A DNA stretch of 64,000 bases, taken from NCBI GenBank assembly GCA_050084515.1, contig CM114274.1, positions 16,182,001 to 16,246,000 of the forward strand, read 5' to 3'. Of the stretch, positions 54,991-64,000 are shown piece by piece (within the stretch, counting starts at the first letter, position 1; every line of letters begins with the position of its first letter). Origin of the DNA: Blasia pusilla (taxonomy: Eukaryota; Marchantiophyta; Marchantiopsida; Blasiales). A model generated the notes under the pieces. The model was not told the DNA's origin, did no database searches, and worked only from the letters and a program-made list of their open reading frames with translations. Made by a program: the position numbers and the translations under genes.

Positions 54991-55595
54991 GGTCAAGTTG
55001 CGAAGATTCAATGGCGCAAATTCATCTGGAGGGAAGGAGTTCCTCAATTCGTCGCCGTGGGAGTAAAGTGGAATTATCTAATTCAGATAAATCCATTTTC
55101 TGGACTGGATAATTATCATTTTCGGTTAAGTTCGTTTAAGTTGAAAAGGGATTTGTTTCCTTTGCAGTCGGGAACAATCCTTCGGAGTGCAGCGCCTTCA
55201 ATCATGCACGTTGCTTTGAGTGCCAGGTTCAATTACGCAATTTTCGTAATCAATCATGCAATACGTCTTAATGAGTGCCTCCCGGTGATGGTCGATTAAT
55301 TAAGACTCTCTACTCCATGGGGTCGACGCTTATGGTGCCTCAAAGCAACTGCCCCTACCAGGCTTACGAATAAGAAGCTGAGAAACTCAGGACTGATACA
55401 TGTCTTTTGAACATCTACAATACATTTAAACTTCCTCACATTTACACCAAACCTTCCACAGGAACGTGCTGAAATAGCCAGAAGCCTCAAATTCAGAACC
55501 ACCACACATCCCAAGGTGATAATCTAAAAAAGCAGAGCCCGTGAGACGCTCATTCTTATCACCTTCATTGATTTCTATTTTCAACTTGTGAACAT

Positions 55596-56117
55596 GTGAA
55601 GGAGTTCGTAACTGCAAGGAATGACAAAGTCGATAAAGTTGTCTTTTGTGGTAAACCTGTCTACAATACAAAGACAACTTTTCGATCGCTGTTCTTTACT
55701 CCCTTTGTCGGTTCTACTGAGTACCACAATCCCTTTTATTCAGATTTTGTATCCCTCCATTTTTCGACCGAAGTCTGGAAAGAGGAGTGGAAAGATTACA
55801 TTTTTGTCCAAGCTGACCGACCAAAACGGATCCAATCTGCCATAACATGGTGCACGGTACACATTGGATCGAATTTCCTTCCTATATCTGGAGGTCCTGG
55901 CAATTTCATATCTCACTGCTTCCTGTCGTTAAGGACATCAGTGAATGCTTCCCATGCCACAGGTGGTGATTCAGAATGTGCCAACTACTTTCGCGACAGG
56001 TGGGAAATTGGGGATCACAGTTTCCAAAGCTGTTATCTCAAGATCCATCTGAGAAAAGACGTTAAATACTACCCCGTCGAAGTTGTAGTGAGAGAAATGG
56101 TGAAAGACAAGTCCTAG
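55596..56117 (+). CDS. Uncharacterised 173-codon open frame
   Basis: The longest unexplained frame in this part of the window. It has balanced composition (no repeat bias), several Cys and aromatic residues and a Lys-rich end (REMVKDKS), but no motif that I recognise. The ATG is at 55596. It lies convergent to, and about 300 bp from, the RNase III-like gene. It might be an exon of an unseen gene, an intronless small gene, or chance. Confidence 0.3.
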   Translation: MKEFVTARNDKVDKVVFCGKPVYNTKTTFRSLFFTPFVGSTEYHNPFYSDFVSLHFSTEVWKEEWKDYIFVQADRPKRIQSAITWCTVHIGSNFLPISGGPGNFISHCFLSLRTSVNASHATGGDSECANYFRDRWEIGDHSFQSCYLKIHLRKDVKYYPVEVVVREMVKDKS

Positions 56118-56434
56118 TGCCTCTAAAAGTTTGAATGAGACCTAATTCCGAACTGGAGGTTTCGATGGATCTCAGAAGAGAAAAGTAACGACGGTTTTAC
56201 ACTTTGGGTTCCTATTGAGTGTACTTCTCAGTAAACTTTTGCAGGAAAGAAGGGCAGATAGGCTCAAAACCACCTCAGCAAAACCTCTGTGGTATGAAAC
56301 ATTGCCGGTTCACAGAATTCTTGATTTCTCATGTCGCTTAAAGGTCACTATAACTACTAAAACTATGGACTCGGTTCGATATTGCAAAATTGTGTTCTAA
56401 GATAATGGATACTTGTAGAGATCTGGAGAAGTAG

Positions 56435-59400
56435 TTAACCAATCTGTGGATGTATAAACACACGAGGCCATTTCTCCAAGGCTTTCCTCGCAGCATCGAT
56501 TCTGGCCAGCTTCTGATTCTTGCCCATACCTGTTGCCATCCGAATGCCTTTGACGTATACTCTAACTCGACAAACTTGATGTGGTGTATTCTCATTATCC
56601 ACTCCAATTAACCTGCAACCAAATTGTGTGTACACCATCGGCTTGGATGTCAGTAGGGAAAGGTGACACTCGTGGTAAACCTCGATCAGTCTGAGACATC
56701 ACCAATGGCAACTTGACAGTGCAGGATCTTTGGTGAAGTGAAGGCCACTCAGCAAATGATCCATAGGTGGGACGCATCACCAAATCTTGGATGCATTGGA
56801 TGATGGTTTCATAAACTGTGAATGATTGATTTCATTTTTTAGACATTTTTTATGCTGGGTGTGCCTTGTAGGACGACCTATGTGCCTGTCACTTTCCCTA
56901 TCAGATTCAAACTCCTCAGGACATTGTTTTTGGCTCTCCATGAAGTACCTTCTTTCAATGACGGTCCTGGGTTTTCCAAGCATTTATTGAATACACATCA
57001 TCCTTGGGAGATCTTATCTGGATGTGCGTGATGGGCCTTGATGGCATGAGACCATATCCGTTTCTCTCTGAAGCATTGGTCCTTGTACTAGGTAGGGGAC
57101 GACTGGGAGCCTGGATCAAACCCAACGTATATGAAAGATGTTTAATTTTAATCTTCCTTCAGAGGTTCTGTCTGGATGCTTGCGGAGGCCGGGCACTTGC
57201 GATGGCAGAAAAGTGAGTCTACTATGGGGCAATGGAACAAACAAATGTCAAGATCCTTTCAATACCAGACAGAATCCCTATTCATAGATACCTTTAGGGA
57301 ATAAGGACACAATGTGAGTCATAATGCGGAAAGAACCACTCAGCAAACAGTTGGGACATTTAAATCTTCAGTGACTAGAAAGGGATAGAGAGGACAAGAC
57401 CTGTATTCTGGGAGAAGTTGGAACGCAATCGTGCTCTGCATATTGAGAGCAGACACTGGATTCCTGATCTGTCATTCAAGAGTCGAAAGATGGCATGAAT
57501 TAGCATAAATAGAACAAACAGATAATGCTTGGAAGGACTTTGCATGAAACAAGACGCAGGCATTTTTGTAAGCATTTTGTTTGGCTTGTCTGTCAAGAAT
57601 CTCAAAGAGACTACATCAACTTACTGGATCAGCTTGTACCAATACTGGTAGAAGGACTTGATTTATACAATTGAAAGCTGTCTCAAAACCCTGAAATCAC
57701 CAAGGACAAGATAAATATTAATCTAAACCGGTGCACCCAACTGCAGCTGCTGCTCTATTGGGGACTCCTCTGGACCTGTTGAAGTTTCTTGAAACCCTGT
57801 TAATTTTCAAAAGAGTGCAAGAAAAAGGACCATAAACTAGTTCCTACACACCTCAATTTCACACTCCCAGACCTAAATGAGTTCTAAAAATATGAGAAAT
57901 CCCTGTGACACCAACTGCACTTATATTCTTTGAATATCCATGTTACCGATTCTTGGGGTTTTCTCCATCATAGGACATGCAGGGAGACCATACAGGGAAA
58001 TGTGATATTTGCTTGTTCAGAAAGGGTAGGCAATCAACTATATTTACCTTTTCAACATAAAGCGCACCAATATAAGCTTCACAGGTATCAGCCAGAATTC
58101 TATTCTGCAACACACGCCAAAATTGCCTCAGATGTTGTTTGAAAGGGTTTTTTGCTGCTCTTGTAAAAGGCACGCCTAGTATGAATTTGCACACAATGAC
58201 GGGGAATCCTATTCCTTTGCATCATATTCCTGATATGGACGGATCTCTGTGAAACCATGAAAGTGGTTTGTCTCGACATGATTCCATCTCACCTGACCCC
58301 AAGAACCTGCCAACTGACTGGAGGGAACACCAGAAGAACACAGAACAAAATCCTGAGGTCCAAGCAAAGTCTGCCACCCGCGAGATAGATTGTTGTTAGA
58401 CACCTGCATTTCACAAGAGGCCCTAACATCAGTGCATGACTTCATGTGTGTAGAAACTCTCCAGCGGTTACATTGAACTACTGATGTGGAGACTTCTCGT
58501 GATGTTACTGATTGTCTCTCCCACTGAATAACAGAAGAGCTGGCCAAGATTTTAGCACAGTCCGTGAGCCACTGCATTAACACAACAGAGGATGCTGCCA
58601 TCTGTTTGGATGAAGTACAGATACACTCGCAGACACAATCAAATGCATGGGGGACTGACCACTAGCAGTTAGAAAATCCAAAACATTCACAGAACTGTGC
58701 AGATAGTGAGTGAATTTACCAGTTGACATTTCCTCTCTGTGATGTTTCCCTGTAAAACCAAGGTCATTTACATTAGTCAGCCTTGTAAGAAAGAATCTTC
58801 CAAACAGAAAGACTTGAGCATTCAAACTGCAAGGTGCAGATTTGTTCGGAGTGTTTCCCCCGCAGTATCATGTCCCATCCAGATGCTCATAGATAGAGTC
58901 TTGTTGTGATAAAAAAAACTTCATTTTGAGGTAGAGAATAATGATATTGAAATTTCAGTGGCTATGCCAAGCTTACTGCTGATGAGTGTTGGCGGACCAG
59001 GAGAGAAGACACTGTGAGACTAAGAACAGCATCTCCCAATATTGCCAGCTGAGCCCTCACCTGCATGATCCACAAAGTAACAGGCGATCCCATCAGATAC
59101 ATGCCGAGTTGAAAAGTTGAAAAGGTGATGAAAAAATAGCAAGAAAAAAAACTCCCTGAATCCAGAGCCAAGACAACCAATCGACAAAATATCTCCATGT
59201 GCCCAGTAGGTCGAGTTTGTGGTCCATCGCCAGACTTGAAAAAAGCACAGCTTCCAGACCCAGGGATCCAAAGCTGAAGCAAGAATACTTTCTCAAATGC
59301 ATCACGATTCACAAGGAATACTTCCATGAAACCCATCACAAACAATACTCCCATGTGTCCAGAGACTTTCTCCGTGTGTCAATGGCGTCAAACTTGCGGT

Positions 59401-60911
59401 CCACCACTAGACTTGAAGAAAGACACAACTTCCAAAACCAGGGATCAAAGGCTGAAACAAGAATACAATCTAAAACCCATCGCCATCGGTCCAACTACAA
59501 GACTGCAGACCTGCATGGGTTCCAAATGACATCTTTGTCTTGCATAAGGAACAAGGCAAAGTAAACGTCCATGGCAAACAAGTGTGAGAATACAAACAAG
59601 GTTGAAGCAGTGCAAATCTCAACCTCTCTGTGAGCCTCGGAAAACGTCATACACGGAATCTCTTCATGAGGAAGTCCCTCAACTTGGGGTCCTTCTGCCT
59701 GCCCAGCGTTGATATACCTGCCAGTCAGAGGTTTCAAATATACTTGCTCCTTAATAGCCGCAGGCAGCTTGGAATCGTAGTAGCTCTTGTGCACCTGCAA
59801 CGATTCATGGCAGGCCTTATCAACCTCAACAGAAAGGCAAGAAAGGAACATTCATGTCTACCCACAGACCGCCAGAGCATATGGAGCTTGAGCATGGGAA
59901 AACTCTCAACGTCCAGACTAAAGCTGTTTCAACCAAGAGAGCTATGCATGAAGAGTACCACAACTCGAAGTAAGAGCTCCCGAGAATCGATTGAGTTGCC
60001 AAACTTGTCGAACAGGACCTGTTCGGATAGATGAGGCCACAATGTGCATGTCAGCGAGGATCTAGAAAATGGGAGTTCCTATCAGGCCCAGGCCCCATCG
60101 CACAAACAGAGGTAGTCTTGTCGAACAATCAGGCACGTTGAGATGAAAATCGGAGCTGATGATAGGCATTGGGTGATTTGACATAGCACACCTGCATTCG
60201 GTCGTCGAAATCCGTGGGAAGAGGAAGAAGCTCCTCTATAGAATCTGGAATATGCCACCATATCTCCATGCCTTTAGAGGTGTCAATAGGAGCTAAGGGG
60301 GCGAGCGTTGTCTCGTGATGCTTTAGGATTTCAACATCACAGTTAGACATGTACTCCACTTCACCATCTTCTATCAGTTCATCCTCTTGCCAGAAACGAG
60401 CTTCCGTGTTGCTATGGCACTCTGATTTCTGTTTTATTAGACTATTTAAGTCATCACTCTGCAGCTCGTCCACATCCTGTTTCGTGATCTGCTGTGTTAT
60501 ATGGATCGTGAAGTTGTTACTGATATACCTCTGACACTGCACGCTTGATAAACCACGCCTGTAGTGCTGTGCATTCGTCTCTTCGGTTCTCTTCGCTAGT
60601 CCCACACGAGAAAAACCAAATTCATTCAACCGATTATTCGACAAATGAATTCCCTTCTTTTCAAAAACATGCCCCAAAATGAACACTTTTCCCAACAGAG
60701 TCGCTTCTCCGCTCCTACAGATTGGACTGCTCCAAGAACCCAGCATTCCTAGCTTGTTGAGCTTGTTTCCAGAATTCTCCAAGGGCCTCAGATTGTCATC
60801 GACTTTGTCTTCCAACTGGGATACACTCTTCGAATGCCCTCTTCCCCCCAAACAGTTGGCCAGAAATCCTGCACATCTCCCTTTGCAATTCAGCCTCAAA
60901 AGTGGGACCAT
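56435..60911 (-). CDS. RNase III-like protein with C-terminal dsRNA-binding domain (exon model partial)
   Basis: Exon 1 (60911-60192, ATG start) codes 240 residues: a Leu/Arg/Cys-rich start compatible with an organelle transit peptide, then an acidic region ending PDSIEELLPLPTDFDDRMQ. A later exon near 59730-59850 reads VDKACHESLQ and VHKSYYDSKLP. The RNase III signature LAILGDAVLSLTVSSLL is at about 59050-58977, and the second catalytic block NRILADTCEAYIGALYVEK is an exon at 58104-58048 (Asp and Glu kept). The last exon, 56612-56435, is the second half of a dsRBD (CRVRVYVKG, GMGKNQKLARIDAARKAL). The signature normally has Glu before FLGD; here it is Ala, so catalysis is doubtful. It could be an RNase-Three-Like or organellar RNC-type RNA-processing protein. 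Several exons in between are not resolved. Confidence 0.7.
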
Positions 60912-62335
60912 ATCGACTAATGTAACTGGACCTCGCCCAGTGCAGAAGGATTCTCAGGATCTAAACCCTTAAACCCAGTGGAAAGGTCTCATCAGCTACA
61001 CACTACAGCTTTACGAAGATGTCTTATACTGTAAATGAGAACACCAGGTCCTCGTATTCTCCCTCTCTCTCTCTGCCCATGACTTCTTCACCATGGCAAT
61101 TGAATAACACCCTCTAAAGCCAGCCATAACCCATCACGCTGAGTCGCCCATTCAGCTCAAAAGCAGCTGCCTGATTCTACAGCAGCATCGCAGAACTTTG
61201 GGGAAAGCCAATCCTGCAAGGACACCCTATGTTCAAACATGTGAACAATAGGCAAACCGACCAACGGCTTGAGTCAATTCACTGCTCAATTTTGGTCCTA
61301 ACGTTTTCATGGGGGTGTACTCTCTCACACTCGCTAGCCGGCTGGTTGCCAAAGAACTTCCATCTCCGAAGATGGAAGTCCAAGGCACTGCTGTGGAAAG
61401 AATCGGTTGCTGACTTCACATTCATGAAGCTCGCTCGCTATTCACGGTGTTGCTAAACTCCGTCATGTCCTGAGATCCTCTGGCTTGCCCACAGCCCGCT
61501 CAACTTCTCCCTCTGCTTCTCTCCTCTCCTCTGTCTCTACACACATACCTCCACTGCCTCTCCACACATACCCCCGTGTCGTTGTCGTCGCCGGTGCCAC
61601 AACTTCGCTTTCCAAGCAAACCAACTTTTCTTTGCGAGCGGGAGAGGCCACACCTCCACCTCTTGTGGTCACAGTTTCTACCACGGAGTTCTTGTCTACT
61701 ATCTGCAAGGCCTCCACTGCGTAGCTTGTCAGGACTTTGAAGCTCCCAGGCTGCCTGTGTTGAGGACGGCAGTCACGGCACTTCTGACTTCGTTAGCTCC
61801 TAACGTACGTCCCTATTAATAGTCACCCAAGAATGATGTCCTGGTTCCATGGGACTTGTTGACTAATCCAAGGGTTTGACAACAGTGCCATCAACAACCC
61901 TCAGCCCTCAAGCAGCCTCAGCTTATGAGCAGGAGCAGCAGCAGGAACCCGACACGAAGAAAGGCAAGAAAGAAGATTTTCATGGCTCTTGCTGATTCAA
62001 GGTTCGGATACCGTGGGAACAGCCTCAACGGCACAAGGCCCTCGAGCTTAGCAGCAGCAATCCAACAGAGAGAGACAACATTGAGGATGACGGTTCTTAG
62101 TCCAAGGCTTGGGTAGCGTCGTGAACAGCGACAACCACCTGAGGCTCTCGATCTGGGAAGCAGCGGCTACCCAAGAGAGAAACAAAGATAGAGTCGTGTA
62201 GTAAGAGCTCAAGAGAGGGGTTGTGAGAATTTGACAAATAGTGTATCATAGGCGGGCGAAGAAGATAGAGAGGGTTGTGGTAGTAATTTGGACTCTGCAT
62301 GTGTCCTCTGGCACGTTTCTGAATACTCGGCCGGA
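60912..62335. promoter_or_regulatory. Divergent promoter region between RNase III-like and BIOF genes
   Basis: The two genes start away from each other with about 1.4 kb between start codons. Short frames (61463-61717 on minus, 61925-62116 on plus) have no domains and Ser/Thr/Arg-biased composition. No TATA box stands out. Confidence 0.5.
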
Positions 62336-63819
62336 ATGGCATCCCCACCGCGAGTGTGGGCCGCGTGGTTGGATCGCGCTTTGCTGGATCTGGAACACCA
62401 TCAGCTTAATCGTCGCTTGCTTCCCATCAGCTATTCCTCTCCTGCTCCGAGTTCTGTAATAGATTCCAGCTTGGACTCTGCCCAAATTTTGGTGAAGGAG
62501 TTTGGGATCAGGCACGGCTGCGCTCCAGGCAATGTGCAGATATATGAGGATCTCGGACCTTGGGATAGAGAGACCGTCGAGGTAGAAGTGTCGATGACAG
62601 ATTTTCAGGATTGGCTTGAAGAGGCTCCTTGCACGGGTTAGTAACTTGGTGGATTGTGCTATCTGAATTGTTGTGCTCCGGGAGCAGAAGGAGTTCGTTG
62701 AAGTGGTGCGACTTCTGTACATCTGTTTCTGTTTGTTATCTGCATGCAATGTAGCAGCTTGTCTGCATTTAGGTGACGAGCGGGGACTCCATGAATGGCC
62801 CAGTAACTCGGTGGGTAGTGGTGTCCGAATTGTTGTCATTTGGAGCAGAAGGGGGTTGTTGAAGTGGTGTGACTTCCGTACATGTGTTTAGCATCTACAT
62901 GCAATGTAATACAGATTGTGTGCAATTGGTCTTGAAAGTTATCTATTGTCTACACCATTCCACTTCATATATTGCTACGTTACTTCCTGCTTTGTAACTG
63001 CGCCTCACCACAATTATTCATCGCTTACTGTCCTCTACTATTTTGGACTGCAAGTTTTATTACGGGCTCTGCGCATTTGGGACGCGTCTTGGATTGATTG
63101 ATTGACTGTGGAGAGTGTTCTATCGCTCTGCTCTGTAACTTTTCCTCAGTTTGTAACTTTTACCCAGTTTGTGCCCATTTGGGTCATAATATGGATTGAT
63201 TGTCCACAGCGTTGCATGCGTTTGCACTGCAACTTTTCTGTTTTTAGAAAATGATATAGAGTTGAATAATTATGAAAGCGGAGATTTTCAGACTGATAAG
63301 AGATGCAGTGAATAGAAGAGAGAGAACTCACTGGTCACGTTGTCTCTTTGACAGGACAGCAGGTTTGCAATGCTGAAGTTAAATCGAGCGATGAAATTCC
63401 ACTTGGAGCTTCAAATGCTCATCACAAGATGCTGTTGTTTTCAGGAAATGATTACCTGGGCCTGTCGGCACATCCTTCAGTTCGGGCAGCAGCAGCGAGA
63501 GTGGGTCATCTTTTGGTCCTGCGGTGTGATCACTACTAATAGAGTCATCTGATGTTTTTGTTAGGTTCTGGGAATCAGAGTTGACTCTGGGGATGCTTTC
63601 TTGAGAGCCACTGGTAGCTCTGCCTTGGCCAATTAACCATTGGGATCTTGCTTCTTGACAAGATACATCTTTTTTAAGTTTATGATCTTGATGTGGTACT
63701 TGCGAATGTAGGCTTCTCTGGAATGTGGAATGGGTCCAAGAGCTGCTGCACTGATTTGTGGATATACAGATTATCATCGTCGGCTAGAAGTAGCGCTCGC
63801 AGAATTAAAACATACAGAG
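62336..63819 (+). CDS. 8-amino-7-oxononanoate synthase (KAPA synthase), 5' part; gene continues beyond the window
   Basis: PLP enzyme that condenses pimeloyl-CoA and alanine in biotin synthesis; in plants it is thought to act in the cytosol or peroxisome. Exons 62336-62636, 63355-63500 and 63712-63819 join in frame (185 codons so far). The plant-type N-terminal region reads VWAAWLDRALLDLEHHQL and YEDLGPWDRETVEVEVS; then LLFSGNDYLGLSAHPSVR, the aminotransferase class-II substrate-binding start, and CGMGPRAAALICGYTDYHRRLEVALAELK, the glycine-rich block before the PLP-binding domain. The Lys that binds PLP would be downstream of 64000. The ATG at 62336 (MASPPRVW) starts the conserved region. Introns have GT-AG ends. 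Confidence 0.9.
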
Positions 63820-64000
63820 GTATGAAAAGTGTATCTCTTTAGACTCTGCCGTTTTCAAGTGCTGATGTTAACATGAATGGTGGGCAGAGGCCATTAGCTA
63901 CTTAGGTATGAGACAGGAATAGCTACCACATATAGGTATTGCCAAGTCAAGTATCAAGCTTGAGTAAACTCTAAACTGAAGTTGATGTGCTCAGGATTGC

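Noticed and set aside
61463-61724. Overlapping 79-84 codon frames in the divergent promoter
   Set aside because: Both strands are open over the same Ser/Thr/Pro-coding DNA; no domain and no support for either.

Overview
The window is nuclear DNA of a streptophyte plant. The host genes are intron-rich (KT/HAK/KUP potassium transporter, plant-type ADP/ATP carrier, TBL-type acetyltransferase, plant-type BIOF), and long AT-rich gaps and nested LTR retrotransposons separate them. The mix of host genes and the retrotransposon type fit an early-diverging lineage (bryophyte grade or similar), but I cannot name the species.

Layout. 1-4542: a Ty1/copia element on the minus strand, cut by the window edge, inserted into a Ty3/gypsy element on the plus strand (4543-about 7647). 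7648-10186: GA-rich upstream region. 10187-15516 (+): nine-exon HAK/KUP/KT transporter. 17203-21022 (-): five-exon TBL/PC-esterase gene whose third intron (1.85 kb) holds TA repeats, a Helitron-like remnant and a fold-back element. 22.3-26.3 kb: degenerate repeats and a probable LINE remnant. 26.5-34.5 kb: AT-rich, no gene recognised, Helitron-like termini and one SINE-like head. 34492-37722 (-): three-exon mitochondrial ADP/ATP carrier. About 41637-53370 (-): a second copy of the Ty3/gypsy family, rearranged and split by another antisense copia element (45472-50338, target-site duplication CCCAT). 53.8-55.0 kb: Helitron terminus and degenerate tandem repeat. 56435-60911 (-): RNase III-like gene with a double-stranded-RNA-binding domain. 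62336-end (+): first three recognised exons of 8-amino-7-oxononanoate synthase (biotin synthesis), continuing past the window.

Main discovery. The right Ty3/gypsy element encodes, between its protease and reverse transcriptase, a complete but nonsense-riddled C5 cytosine DNA methyltransferase domain in canonical (DNMT3-like, non-DRM) motif order. Both gypsy copies also end their polyprotein with a PHD finger. The family therefore carries a DNA-methylation writer and a candidate chromatin reader. One frame runs through protease and methyltransferase; its internal stops are TAG or TGA and most look like C-to-T changes in CAG or CGA codons, as expected if the element was itself methylated and decayed by deamination. 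Retrotransposons carrying DNA methyltransferases have been reported from dinoflagellates and charophyte algae; the pairing with a terminal PHD finger and the host context here deserve follow-up.

From what is visible, the host genes look like separate housekeeping loci (K+ transport, cell-wall O-acetylation, ATP export, RNA processing, biotin) and do not form a functional cluster.
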